A stretch of 64,000 nucleotides of DNA from Cohnella rhizosphaerae (GCF_029525575.1 NZ_JAPDIA010000002.1:310001-374000); one strand, 5' to 3'; counted from the first letter of the stretch, positions 37,449 to 47,376 are shown. Notes: generated by a model from the sequence alone, not told the origin. Translations and numbers: made by a program.

Positions 37449-38312
37449 GTGGGCCTGCTGCGGATGCAGTATCGCTCGGAGCTGCTTAGCTTGAGCACGA
37501 ATATTACGGTATGCTATCCGACTGGGGCGCTCACGACGGGGCTCGGCTACAAGGACCCGCTGCTGCCGGAGAGCGGCAAGCGGCCCTACCGGCCGGGCAT
37601 GAAGTTTCAGGTGGTGTACCTGCTGCACGGCGGCGGCGAGGACGATACGGTGCCTTACCGCTATACGCGGCTCGAACGGTATGCCGAAGACAACCAGGTG
37701 ATGCTCGTCACCCCTTCGGTCAATGACAGCTTCTAAATGAACACCACGTACGGCTTCAAGTACTTCGATTATTTGACCCAGGAGTTGCCTCTCGTCGTGA
37801 AATCGCTGTTCGCGGCGGCCGACGGCCGCGAGCATACGTTCACGGTGGGGATGGCGATGGGCGGCAACGGCGCGCTCGCGCTCGGCCTGATGCGGCCGGA
37901 CCTGTACGCGGCGGCGGTCGATCTGTCCGGCGGCATCGGCGCGACGCTCGATCGGGAAGCGTACAAGGACAGTCTCGGCTGGGGCTTCAGCCGCGTGCGC
38001 GATACGCTGGCCGGAGCGGACGCGTTCGTCCGCTCGGAGCACGACCTTCTCCACTATGCGGAGCGTAACATCGCCGAGGGCGTTCGGACGCCGGCGTTCT
38101 TCATCGCGACGGGGGACCGCGACTTTATCCGGGACCGCGTGCGCGCGGACGCTTCCGTGCTGCGGCGGCTCGGTTACGAGGTTCGGTACGAAGAGGCGCC
38201 GGGCATGGGTCACGATTACGAGATGTGGGATTTATATTTACAAAAAGCGCTCGGCGAATGGTTGCCGCTCAGGCGAACGCCGATCTATCTCGAGGAGGAT
38301 TGTTCATGTTAA
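37449..38312 (+). pseudogene. PF00756-type esterase, copy 3: nonsense codon and missing catalytic serine
   Basis: GTG start at 37449 after GAGAGGGGGAGAGG. It aligns with copies 1 and 2 (VVYLLHGGGEDDT; DYLTQELPLV; ends EWLPLRRTP). An in-frame TAA at 37734-37736, where Tyr or Phe is expected, interrupts it after residue 95, and reading resumes MNTTYGFKYF in the same frame. The nucleophile elbow is GMAMGG: codon 136 is GCG (Ala), not Ser. The base His is kept in GMGHDYEMWD. So two independent lesions affect activity; it is either a dying gene or a non-catalytic binding protein with a read error at the stop. No signal peptide. Its end overlaps the lipoprotein start. Confidence 0.75.
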
Positions 38313-39835
38313 AGAAAGCGCTATCATTAAGCGTTGCATCCGTTTTGCTGGCTTCGTCGCTTGCAGGCTGCGCCAAAAACGAATCCGGCGGCAGCGCCGC
38401 CGGGAGCGGTTCCCCGTCCGGCGCTTCGGCTTCGGCTTCCTCAAGCGAGGCGCCGTACACGGTCAACTTCGCCTACCACGCGCCCAAGGAAGGCAATCAG
38501 GCCGAGGTGAACGAGCTGATCAACCAGCTCACGATGAAGGATCTCAACATGAAGGTCAAGCTGATCCCGATTACTTGGGATACCTACAATTCCAAAATGT
38601 CGCTCATGCTGGCGGCCGGGGAGCCGATCGATATTTCCTTCGCCTTCGCCTTCAGCCTGCCGAGCTTCATCGACCAGGGCTACATCGTCGACGCCTCCAA
38701 ATATGCCGAGTACACGAAGGATATTTACGAGGTGATGGGCGACGACGTAGAGGCGGGACATATCGGCGACATGCTGGCAGGCTTCCCGATGATGAACGTG
38801 CGCGCCACGCCGTCCGGTATCTTCGTGCGCAAGGACATCTTCGAAGCGCTCGGCCACAAGGCGTCGGACTTCACCGTCACGACCGACGACATGTCGAGCT
38901 TCGACCAGCTCACCAAGCTGTTCGCCGAGGTGAAGGCGAAGTACCCGGACATGACGCCCTTTGACGGCTTCCGCACGTTCGGTCTGAACACGATCACCTA
39001 CGTCGACGGACTCGGCGACAACTTCGGCGTGCTGGAGAACTACGGCCAGACGACCAAGATCACCAACTGGTACGAATCCGAGCAGTTCAAAAAGTTCGCC
39101 GAGCTGAACCGCGAATGGTTCACCAAAGGCTACGCCTCCAAGGACATCGCCGTCGACAAGGAGCTCGGGCAGGCGAAGATGAAGGCCGGCAAGACGTTCG
39201 CCTTCTTCGCCTCCTACGGCGCCAACGCCCTCACCGACGTGAAGTCGCAGACCGGCTACGACACCGTGCTCATTCCCGTATCGAGCAAGATGAAGTCGAC
39301 GACCGCCGTCAACGGCGCGCTGAATGTCGTGCTGAATTCGTCCGCGGACAAGGCGAAGGCGTTCCAATTCCTCAACTGGGCGTACAAGAGCAAAGAATTC
39401 AACGACCTGCTCAACTGGGGCGTGCCGGACAAAGACTGGGTCGTGAACAAGGACGGACAGGCGGACTATCCGGAGGGCGTCACGGCGGCCACGGTCAACT
39501 ATCACTCCGATTACGGCTTCATTTACCCCAACCAGTATCTGATGACGCCTTGGGCCGGCAGCCCGGCCGACATCTGGGACCGCTACAAGAAGTTCGACGC
39601 GGACGCGCTCGTATCCAAGGCTTACGGCTTTACGTTCGACTCGTCGTCGGTGGCGACGGAGGAGTCGCAGCTGGCCGCGGTGCTGGCGAAGTACGAGAAC
39701 AGCGTCAGCTTCGGCTCGGTCGATCCCGCCAAGATGCTGCCGAAAATGAACAAGGAGCTGTACGACGCAGGCCTGCAGGAAGTGATGGACGCCAAGCAGA
39801 AGCAGCTTGACGACTGGCTTGCCAAGCAGAAGTAA
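38306..39835 (+). CDS. Sugar-binding lipoprotein of the esterase cluster
   Basis: 509 residues, intact. ATG 38306 follows GAGGAGG and overlaps the previous gene by seven bases. Signal peptide and lipobox: VLLASSLAGC. Mature protein: YTVNFAYHAPKEGNQAEVNE, LMLAAGEPIDISFAFAF, FRTFGLNTITY, DWVVNKDGQADYPEGV. It delivers the substrate to the permeases at 39897 and 40840. Most similar in this window to the protein at 18661, so the ligand is probably carbohydrate-based. Confidence 0.88.
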   Translation: MLKKALSLSVASVLLASSLAGCAKNESGGSAAGSGSPSGASASASSSEAPYTVNFAYHAPKEGNQAEVNELINQLTMKDLNMKVKLIPITWDTYNSKMSLMLAAGEPIDISFAFAFSLPSFIDQGYIVDASKYAEYTKDIYEVMGDDVEAGHIGDMLAGFPMMNVRATPSGIFVRKDIFEALGHKASDFTVTTDDMSSFDQLTKLFAEVKAKYPDMTPFDGFRTFGLNTITYVDGLGDNFGVLENYGQTTKITNWYESEQFKKFAELNREWFTKGYASKDIAVDKELGQAKMKAGKTFAFFASYGANALTDVKSQTGYDTVLIPVSSKMKSTTAVNGALNVVLNSSADKAKAFQFLNWAYKSKEFNDLLNWGVPDKDWVVNKDGQADYPEGVTAATVNYHSDYGFIYPNQYLMTPWAGSPADIWDRYKKFDADALVSKAYGFTFDSSSVATEESQLAAVLAKYENSVSFGSVDPAKMLPKMNKELYDAGLQEVMDAKQKQLDDWLAKQK

Positions 39836-39844
39836 CGACGCGGC

Positions 39845-39876
39845 GGAGACCGCCCGCCTTGCCGCGGGCGGCCTCC
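39845..39876 (+). promoter_or_regulatory. Intercistronic stem-loop after the lipoprotein gene
   Basis: GAGACCGCCCGC pairs with GCGGGCGGCCTC around CTTGCC, GC-rich, without a T run. It lies between binding-protein and permease genes as at 20206 and 51306. Confidence 0.6.
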
Positions 39877-39896
39877 CAATAAGGCGCGAAGGGAAT

Positions 39897-40802
39897 ATGA
39901 TCAAAATGAGAAAACTGAAGCCCTATCTCCCGCTCTACCTGATGATGATCCCGTGCGCCGCTTATCTCATCGTCAACAATTACATGCCGATGGTCGGCAT
40001 CATCTCCGCGTTCAAATCGTTCAAAGTGTCCGAAGGCATATTCGGAAGTCCGTGGGTCGGGCTCAAAAATTTCGAGTATTTGTTCCGCTCCAGCGACGTC
40101 GCCACCATCGTCCGCAATACGCTGCTCTACAACGGCGCGTTTATCATCGTCAACAACGTCGTCGGCATCGTGCTGGCGATCCTGATCACGGGCATCAAGA
40201 GCGACCGGATGAAAAAATGGTATCAAAGCTCGGTGCTGCTGCCGTTCACGATGTCGATGGTCGTCATCAGCTACGTCGTGTTCGCCTTCCTGAGCCAGCA
40301 GAACGGCATGCTGAACAACAGCCTGTTCAAAAACAATCCTGTCGAATGGTACAACGACCCTACCTGGTGGCCGCTGATCCTGATCGTCGTCAACTGCTGG
40401 AAATACGTCGGGTATGGCACGTTGATCTATATAGCCGGCATCTCCGGCATCGACCGATCGCTGTACGAGGCGGCCTCCATCGACGGAGCCGGCAAGTGGA
40501 AGCAAATCCGCAGCATCACGCTGCCCGCGCTGGTGCCGTCGATCGTGACGCTTTTTCTGCTAAGCATCGGTCGCATCTGCTATTCGGACTTCGGCTTGTT
40601 CTACCTCGTCCCGCAGAACTCCGGGCCGCTGTTCGACGTGACGGCGACGATCGATACGTATGTGTACGGCGCGCTGATGTCGCCGGGCGGTATCGGGCGT
40701 TCGGCCGCGACCGGCCTGCTGCAGGCCGTCGTCGGCTTCGTCCTCGTGCTGCTGGCGAATGCGGTCGTCCGCAGACTCAGTTCCAAGGACGCCATTTTCT
40801 AG
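39897..40802 (+). CDS. Sugar ABC permease, LplB type
   Basis: First membrane subunit of the esterase-cluster importer, 301 residues, intact. ATG 39897 follows GAAGGGAAT. YLPLYLMMIPCAAYLIVNN is span 1; the EAA loop is YEAASIDGAGKWKQIRSITL; IGRICYSDFGLFYLVPQNSG is the segment that is broken in the 20271 relative and here shows the undamaged pattern. It ends RLSSKDAIF. The partner permease starts 37 bases later. Confidence 0.9.
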   Translation: MIKMRKLKPYLPLYLMMIPCAAYLIVNNYMPMVGIISAFKSFKVSEGIFGSPWVGLKNFEYLFRSSDVATIVRNTLLYNGAFIIVNNVVGIVLAILITGIKSDRMKKWYQSSVLLPFTMSMVVISYVVFAFLSQQNGMLNNSLFKNNPVEWYNDPTWWPLILIVVNCWKYVGYGTLIYIAGISGIDRSLYEAASIDGAGKWKQIRSITLPALVPSIVTLFLLSIGRICYSDFGLFYLVPQNSGPLFDVTATIDTYVYGALMSPGGIGRSAATGLLQAVVGFVLVLLANAVVRRLSSKDAIF

Positions 40803-40839
40803 AAACGGATCGTTACCGGACGAAGGGAGGGCCTTACTC

Positions 40840-41716
40840 ATGCGCGAAAGCAAGTCCCAGCAGCTCGTATTTCACGTTATTCTCATTCTCGTCGCGCTCG
40901 CGATGATCGTGCCGCTGCTGCTGCTGTTCATGTCTTCCATTACGGACGAAAATACGCTCGTCTCGGACGGATATTCGCTATTTCCGGCGAAGCTCAGCCT
41001 GGGCGCCTATACGTACATTACGACCAATTCTTCGACGATTTTCAGGGCCTACGGCATTACGATCCTCGTGACCGCCATCGGCACGGCGGCAGGATTGATC
41101 GTGACCGCTCTCATGAGCTTCTCGCTCTCGATTCGCGACCTGCCGGGTCAGTCCGTCATCAGCTTCCTCGTGTTTTTTTACGATGCTGTTCAACGGCGGC
41201 CTCGTTCCTTCATACATCATGTGGACGGGCTTCGGCGTCGTCAATACGATCTGGGCGTACGTGCTGCCGTTCATGCTGACCAACGCTTTTAGCATCATCC
41301 TGATTCGTTCCTTTTTCTCATCGACGATACCGGGCGAACTGTACGAGTCCGCCAAGATGGACGGCGCGGGCTACTTCAGGATTTTCTGGCGCATGGCCAT
41401 GCCGCTCGGCAAGCCGATCCTGGTGACGATCGGGCTGTTCTCTTGCCTCAATTACTGGAACGACTGGCAGAACGGCTTGTACTTCATTACGGATCCCTCG
41501 ATGCTCAGCATCCAGGCGGTGCTAAACAAGATGAACCAGAATATTCAGGCCGTGCTCTCCTATACAAGCATGAGCTCCAGCTCCATGGTCCAGCTGCCGC
41601 AGGTATCGATCCGCATGGCGATCGCCTTCGTCGCGATCCTGCCGATTCTGATCATGTATCCGTTTTTGCAAAAGTATTTTGCGAGCGGCATCATGTCCGG
41701 CGCTGTCAAGGGCTGA
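40840..41716 (+). CDS. Sugar ABC permease, YtcP type (one frameshift)
   Basis: Second membrane subunit. ATG 40840 after GAAGGGAGG. Span 1 is VFHVILILVALAMIVPLLLL; the EAA loop is YESAKMDGAGYFRIFWRMAM. A surplus T in T7 near 41175 breaks the frame; corrected, SFLVFFTMLFNGGLVPSYI continues to the C-terminal GIMSGAVKG at 41716, about 291 residues. The multidomain esterase starts 28 bases later. Confidence 0.82.
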
Positions 41717-41744
41717 TTAACCGAAGAGAAGGACAGTGAGTGCG

Positions 41745-44060
41745 ATGCCAAACAGAAGCTGGATCATGCCCGGTATGCCGAACGACGACAACCGCGACTA
41801 TTTGCCGGAAGCGATCCGCGGCTCGGACATGGTCGTCAACGAGAACGGCAACAATTCGCTGCCGTATCCGGAACGATTGACCGAATACGCGACGCTTGCG
41901 GACGACGGAGAACGGCGCGTATGGTACGAGTACGTGCCCGCCTCCTATGACGGCTCGGCCGATGTGCCGCTCGTCGTATCGCTGCACGGCGGACTCATGA
42001 CAGGGTGGGGTCAGGCGATCTATTCCTCCTGGACGCTCGTGGCGGAACGGGCGGGCTTCATCGTCCTGTTCCCGAATGCGAGCGCCAGAAAGATCTGGAT
42101 GGTCGAGTGCGAGCGCCAAACGCTGGAGGTGCTCAGCCGGCCGAATCCGGAAGGCTTTTACATGCATATCCCGCCGGACGATCCGGATGACAATCGGGAC
42201 ATGGCGGCCGTCCTGTCGATGATCGAGGCGATGAAGGGCAAGTATCGGATCGACGCCGGGCGGATCTTCCTCCACGGCATGTCGATGGGCGATATTATGG
42301 CGAGTCAGCTCGCCCGCCATTACGGCGGCATGTTCGCCGGACAAGCGGGGGCGGCGGGCATCGTATGGCCGGAGGTGCTGTTCGACGCGCAGGGAGAGCC
42401 GCGAGGGCGCGGCGGACCGATACCCGTCTGGCACTCCCGCATGGAGCACGACAGCGTGCCGTTCCACGAAGAGGAGACGGGAGCGTTCGTCGGTCTGAAC
42501 CGGGATTATTGGCGCAGGGTCAACGGGTGCGCGGAGCGGCCCGCGATCCGGATCCGGGGAGAGCGCAATTTCGCCTTTTACAAAGGCGAAAGCGCGGACT
42601 ATGTTTTTCTGGACGTGAAAAACCGCGACCACGGCCAGACGTTCGACGATGCCGAGCTCGTTTGGGATTACTTTTTCTCCGGCATGCGGCGGACGCCGGA
42701 CGGCGCGATCGCCGGCGGGGAGACGGAGCTTCCGCGGCAAGGCGACGAATATGCCGTCGCGCTCGCGGCCGGCAGCAGATTCGCGCTGCTGAACGGAAAC
42801 GTCGCCTTTATGCGCGGCGCCGCTTTCTCGCACGACAAACTAAAATATCACGGCTTGCAGGGCGGTACCATCGTGCGGGGCAGCTACTTGCTCGCGCCGC
42901 TCTCGTTCATCGCCGCGGCGCTGTCGGCGCACTATGCCGCAGGCGAAGAGGGTATGACTGCCGAGCTGACGCTGCCGGACGGCCGGACGCTGCAGTTCGC
43001 CCGCGGCAGCATCGGCTGCGTGCGCGAAGGCCGGATCGTCTCGATGCTGTGCGAGGCCGTCTGGCGCGACGGAGAGATGTACGTCTCCGCGCAGTGGGCA
43101 TTCCAGTCGCTGCTGAACTGGCATGTGTCGACATGCGACGGCGTGCTGTACGCGACCGACCATCATGCGGAGCTGTCGCTGAACATGGCGAGACTGCTCC
43201 GCGAGGAGGTGCTGCGGGACGACGAGGAGGGAGCCGGCGCACAGGATGAAGGCCCGGCGAAGCGGAGCGGGACTGCCGAGGCCGATGCTGCCGAGACCGA
43301 TGCTGAGGAGACCGATGCTGAGGAGACCGATGCTACCGAGACCGATGCTGCCGAGACCGGCGCTGCTTCAGAATCGCCGAATACCGACGCCGGCACGACC
43401 GCCATGGACGACAAGCTCCGGACGCTCGGGCAGTTCATGCAGGCGCGACGGTCGGCCAACTACCGGGAGCTGCAGCCTTTCGCCGAGCCGCACGGCATCG
43501 TCCTGCTGGGAGACTCGATCACGGAGGGCTTCCCCGTGCACGAGCTGCTGTCCTCGAAGCGGCGGATCTACAACCGCGGCATAAGCGGCGATACGTCCGC
43601 CGGCGTGCTGGACAAGCTGGCGCATCTGGCCGTCGGTCTGTCTCCTTCATTAATCGTCCTCATGATCGGTACGAACGATCTGGGCCAGGGAGAAGCGCCG
43701 GAAGCGATAGCCGGGCGAATCAAGTCGATCGGCGCCGCTTTGAAGGAGGCGCTGCCGCGGACGAGAATCGCCGTCCAATCGGTGCTGCCCGTGAACGATC
43801 GGGCGGAGCCCGAGCTGCCCTTCCCGGTCGTCGGCTCCCGCACGAACGAGGATATTCGCCGGTTGAACGGCTTGATCGCGGAAGCTGCAGCCGGATTGGA
43901 TATCGAATATATCTCCCAATACGACAGACTGGCGGACGCCGACGGCCGATTAAGGCAGGCGTACACATACGACGGTCTTCACCTGACGATCGCAGGTTAC
44001 GCTGTGTTGAGGGCGGCCATTCAGGAGCTGATCGACGAAGGCGAAGGTGCGGGACGATGA
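41745..44060 (+). CDS. Three-domain protein: PHB-depolymerase-like esterase, CuAO-N-like domain, SGNH hydrolase
   Basis: 771 residues, intact, no signal peptide. ATG 41745 chosen (over GTG 41736) because the N terminus then aligns with the 31568 paralogue. Residues 1-320: alpha/beta esterase, nucleophile Ser180 in GMSMGD, His in NRDHGQTF. About 335-480: copper-amine-oxidase-N-like domain. About 500-545: acidic linker made of repeated E-T-D-A-E/A units. About 575-771: SGNH/GDSL hydrolase with nucleophile Ser591 in LLGDSITEGF, the Gly block near RGISGDTS, Asn in GTNDLG, and Asp/His in YDGLHL. Two different ester-cleaving domains in one cytoplasmic chain suggest processive deacylation of a multiply acylated compound (inference). 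Confidence 0.85.
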   Translation: MPNRSWIMPGMPNDDNRDYLPEAIRGSDMVVNENGNNSLPYPERLTEYATLADDGERRVWYEYVPASYDGSADVPLVVSLHGGLMTGWGQAIYSSWTLVAERAGFIVLFPNASARKIWMVECERQTLEVLSRPNPEGFYMHIPPDDPDDNRDMAAVLSMIEAMKGKYRIDAGRIFLHGMSMGDIMASQLARHYGGMFAGQAGAAGIVWPEVLFDAQGEPRGRGGPIPVWHSRMEHDSVPFHEEETGAFVGLNRDYWRRVNGCAERPAIRIRGERNFAFYKGESADYVFLDVKNRDHGQTFDDAELVWDYFFSGMRRTPDGAIAGGETELPRQGDEYAVALAAGSRFALLNGNVAFMRGAAFSHDKLKYHGLQGGTIVRGSYLLAPLSFIAAALSAHYAAGEEGMTAELTLPDGRTLQFARGSIGCVREGRIVSMLCEAVWRDGEMYVSAQWAFQSLLNWHVSTCDGVLYATDHHAELSLNMARLLREEVLRDDEEGAGAQDEGPAKRSGTAEADAAETDAEETDAEETDATETDAAETGAASESPNTDAGTTAMDDKLRTLGQFMQARRSANYRELQPFAEPHGIVLLGDSITEGFPVHELLSSKRRIYNRGISGDTSAGVLDKLAHLAVGLSPSLIVLMIGTNDLGQGEAPEAIAGRIKSIGAALKEALPRTRIAVQSVLPVNDRAEPELPFPVVGSRTNEDIRRLNGLIAEAAAGLDIEYISQYDRLADADGRLRQAYTYDGLHLTIAGYAVLRAAIQELIDEGEGAGR
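43279..43370 (+). repeat. 15-bp in-frame repeats encoding the acidic linker
   Basis: GAGACCGATGCT plus a variable triplet recurs five or six times inside the 41745 gene, keeping frame. It is a likely site of length variation between strains. Confidence 0.8.
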
Positions 44061-44118
44061 CGGCCCGGGCAGGGAAGACGCACGCGTCGCGCCAGCGCCC
44101 GGCAGAAAGGCGGCCGGT

Positions 44119-45343
44119 ATGAGCGAGCTGCCAACGGCGTCCGTCGCGGCGGCGAACAGACAGACGATCTGGAACAAAGCGTTCGTCAGCATATTTCTCA
44201 TCAATATCGTGTTGAACGTCGGGCAGTTCATGATGAACACGCTGATCCCCAAGTTCGCGGAGCATCTCGGCGGCACCGCGCTGATCGTCGGCATGGTGTC
44301 GAGCATGTTCGCCGTCACGGCGCTCGGCATCCGTCCGGTCGTCGGGCCGGCCACGGGCTACTTCCGGCACAACCGGCTGCTGGCCGCCGCGATCGGCATG
44401 ATTATCGTCGCCTTCATCTGCTACGGCTTCGCCTCTACGATCGGCATGCTCGTTGTCGGCAGATTGTTCCACGGCGTCGGCATGGGCTTTCTCGCGCCGC
44501 TGTGTCTCTCGCTTGCCAGCGATGCGCTGCCCAGCCACAAGATCGCGTCAGGCATCGGCATCTTCTCGCTCGGACAGGCTGTCGCGACGGCGATCGGTCC
44601 TTCGATCGGGCTCGAGCTGGTGAAGGGCGTCGGCTACAATCACACCTTCCAGATCGGCGCCGCGCTGATGGCGGTCGTGCTGCTGCTGGCGCTTCGGCTG
44701 CGAACAAGAGCGCCTAACCGGGAACAGGGCTTCCGCATCTCGATGTCCACGGTCGTTGCGCCCGAGGTCGTTCTGCCCGCGCTTATCATGCTGTTCCTTG
44801 CCGGTGCCTATTCCACGATCAATTCGTTTATTCTCATCTACGGCAAAGCCTGCGGCGTCCAGGAGATCGGTCTCTTTTTTTACGGCTTATGCGGTGTGCG
44901 TGCTGTTCACGCGGCCGTTCAGCGGCAGGATGGCGGACAAGTACGGTTTGGACAAAATATTGATTCCGGCCATGCTGATGTTCGCCTTGTCCTTCGTGCT
45001 GATCAGCTTTTCCCGCACGCTGCCGATGTTCCTGCTGTCCGGCGCCGTATCGGCGTTCGGCTACGGCATCTGCCAGCCCGTCATCCAGACGCTGTGCATG
45101 AAGCTGGTGCCGCAGGAGCGGCGGGGCATCGCCGGCAATACGAGCTATATCGGCGTCGACATCGGCTATCTGGTCACGCCGTCGATCGCGGGCGCGATCG
45201 TGACGCTGTCGCAAAGCGGCGGCGGCGCCGTCGCCGGCTACGCGGTCATGTTCCAGGTGATGACGCTGCCGATCGCGATCGCGCTGGTGCTCTTCCTGTT
45301 CCGCCGCAGACGTCTGATGGCGGCCGCCGAGTCGGAGGCATGA
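44119..45343 (+). CDS. Major facilitator superfamily transporter (one frameshift)
   Basis: Twelve-span MFS protein of about 407 residues. ATG 44119 after AAAGG. The loop between spans 2 and 3 lacks the classical GxxxDRxGRR. Later spans: MFALSFVLISFSRTLPMFLL; GNTSYIGVDIGYLVTPSIAG is typical of drug- and sugar-efflux members. A surplus T in T7 near 44876 breaks the frame; corrected, EIGLFFTAYAVCVLFTRPFSGRM. As last gene of the esterase cluster it may export a product such as a released acid or phenolic, or import a small sugar; direction cannot be told. Confidence 0.82.
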
Positions 45344-45517
45344 TCGTAGGCAGACGAATCGGCGGCATGATCGCGAATCGGGAGCAACCGATTCATTCGT
45401 ATCGGGAGCGGAGTTGCACGGAAAAACCGCACAACTCGATGTGCCGGTTTGAAGGCGAACGGCGACAAGTAATCGGACTTTCGGCGTGCCGACGCTTTTT
45501 GATGTTTTGCGGGTCGA

Positions 45518-45706
45518 AAAAGCCTGCATTTTTACATCTATGTTCCGACGACCAACGACGCTGGATGAAAAACCTGCAAATGTGCAGGAAAATTCAAATC
45601 ATAAGCCGAATAGGAGGACGATTTAGGAAAATGAATGTATATTTGCAGGAATTTTGTTTTAAGGGGTCAACATCGGCGGAAAAAGATGTATAATTGCAGG
45701 TTTTGT
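45518..45706. repeat. Degenerate GATGTATAATTGCAGG repeats
   Basis: The core GCAGG with AT-rich flanks recurs at 45584, 45645 and 45696 (last two 51 bp apart) on the plus strand, plus an inverted copy near 45520-45540. No gene is visible in 45344-45927. Confidence 0.5.
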
Positions 45707-45784
45707 GGGTCCGCCATTAACCGTTAGAGGGCATTTCCCTGACTGTTCTCCTGTCGATCTTGTTGATGTGCACGGCGAAATGAA

Positions 45785-45834
45785 AAAGACCCTCACGCGA
45801 CGCACTTGGAAGTGCGAGACGCGCGAGGGTTTTT
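45785..45834. terminator. Bidirectional terminator
   Basis: Long stem: AAAGACCCTCACGCG..GCACTT pairs with AAGTGC..GCGCGAGGGTTTTT. It serves the MFS gene from the left and the minus-strand fucosidase from the right. Confidence 0.75.
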
Positions 45835-45927
45835 AACGTTCAACCAGGTGCCGGCGATGTCCGCGACTTAGGTACGACCGCGCACTCTCGCAGGCGGTTC
45901 GGCCGACATCTGCCAAAGCGGCGCCAA

Positions 45928-47355
45928 TCAGTTCTTCGGGCTCAGATACACCTCGAACGCGGAGAGGGTCGGGCACCAGCGGGACGCCTCGATCTTCAGC
46001 CGCAGCCGCTTGGCCGTCGTCTCCGAAAACCGGCAAATGCGTTTGTAGCCTACGACCGTATGGCGGTAAAGCGGTTGCCAGCTTCCATCCCGCTCGACTT
46101 CGATGCTGAAGTTTTCGATACGCTGACCGGACTGGATATGCTCCTGAAGCACGATCGTGTCGAACGTCGCTTCCTGCGGAAGCTCGATGACGACCGAAGC
46201 CTGCTCGGTGCCTTCCAATGGACGCCAGTAGGTATCGGCGCTGCCGTCGAGGATGCTGCCGGCCGCGTGGAGGCCGTCCGCTTCTTCGGATGCGCTCGCA
46301 TCGCCGCCGGACGCCAGATTGCGGCTGAACGTGGCGGACAGCACCCTGCCCAGCTCGGCCATGTTCGCAGCGTCGTTTTCGTGGATGAGTCCCCGTCTGT
46401 CCGGCGGCAGATTCAAGAGAAAGGTGGAGTTGCCGCCGACGGATTTGTAGTAGATGTCCAGCAGCTTGTCTACGCTTCTGACCTGGTCGTCTTCCGCAGC
46501 GTGATAGAACCAGCCCGGACGGATGGACGTGTTGACTTCGGCCGGATACCAGACGAGCTGCCCGGCGTCCCGGATCGCATCTCTGCCTCCGAGGTTGTCG
46601 TCCTGGGAGCGGACGAGCCGGGAGAAGGCCCCGTCGTCGACGTGCTGCGATTTCTCCTGAATCTTCTCGATATCCTGAAGATGGGCCGGCACGACGCTCC
46701 ACTCGGATTCCCGCGTATGGCCCGCTTCGTTGCCGCACCAGCGGACATCGGGTCCGCACACGGAGATCGCCGCCTCGGGCTGCAGCTCGCGGATGACCTC
46801 GTAATAGCCGTCCCAGTCGTAAACCTGCTTCAGCCCGTTCGGACCTTCGCCGCAAGCGCCGTCGAACCAGACGCAGAAGACATCTCCGTATTGCGTCAGC
46901 AGCTCGCGCAGTTGATTTTTGAAGTATTCGTTGTATTCGTCGGTCCCGTACCGGGGATCGTGCCTGTCCCAGGGGGACAGGTAGACGCCGAACCGGATTC
47001 CGCCTTCCCGGCAGGCTTCCGCGACCTCGCGGACGAGGTCGCCTTTGCCTTCGCGCCAAGGACTGTTTTTGACCGAATGCTCGGTATAGGCGCTAGGCCA
47101 CAGGCAGAAGCCGTCGTGGTGCTTGCAGGTCAGGATAAGTCCCCGCATGCCTGCGGACTTGCAGACGTCGACCCACTGCTTGGCGCTGAACGCCGTCGGG
47201 TTGAACAGGGCGGGATCCTCGTCGCCGAGTCCCCATTCTTTGTCCGTGAAGGTATTGATGCCGAAATGGATGAAGGAATAAAATTCCAGACGCTGCCAGG
47301 CCAGCTGCCGGGAAGACGGCGCGACGAACGCCGCTTTCCGAATCGTATCGTTCAT
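45928..47355 (-). CDS. GH29 alpha-L-fucosidase with C-terminal F5/8 (CBM32-like) domain
   Basis: 475 residues, intact. The ATG at 47355 follows AAAGGAGC. Barrel: FYSFIHFGINTFTDKEWG, LTCKHHDGFCLWPS, nucleophile Asp165 in VWFDGACG. About 345-475: discoidin-type sugar-binding domain (ASGGDASA, ILDGSADTYWRP, LRLKIEASRWCPTLSAFEVY). The arrangement resembles the GH29 group acting on alpha-1,3/1,4-linked fucose as in Lewis-type structures. No signal peptide. It follows the GH42 gene by 21 bases in the same direction: a two-gene operon able to strip fucose and galactose. Distinct from the 16956 enzyme. Confidence 0.88.
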   Translation of the reverse strand: MNDTIRKAAFVAPSSRQLAWQRLEFYSFIHFGINTFTDKEWGLGDEDPALFNPTAFSAKQWVDVCKSAGMRGLILTCKHHDGFCLWPSAYTEHSVKNSPWREGKGDLVREVAEACREGGIRFGVYLSPWDRHDPRYGTDEYNEYFKNQLRELLTQYGDVFCVWFDGACGEGPNGLKQVYDWDGYYEVIRELQPEAAISVCGPDVRWCGNEAGHTRESEWSVVPAHLQDIEKIQEKSQHVDDGAFSRLVRSQDDNLGGRDAIRDAGQLVWYPAEVNTSIRPGWFYHAAEDDQVRSVDKLLDIYYKSVGGNSTFLLNLPPDRRGLIHENDAANMAELGRVLSATFSRNLASGGDASASEEADGLHAAGSILDGSADTYWRPLEGTEQASVVIELPQEATFDTIVLQEHIQSGQRIENFSIEVERDGSWQPLYRHTVVGYKRICRFSETTAKRLRLKIEASRWCPTLSAFEVYLSPKN

Positions 47356-47376
47356 GAGAATCGAGCTCCTTTATAT

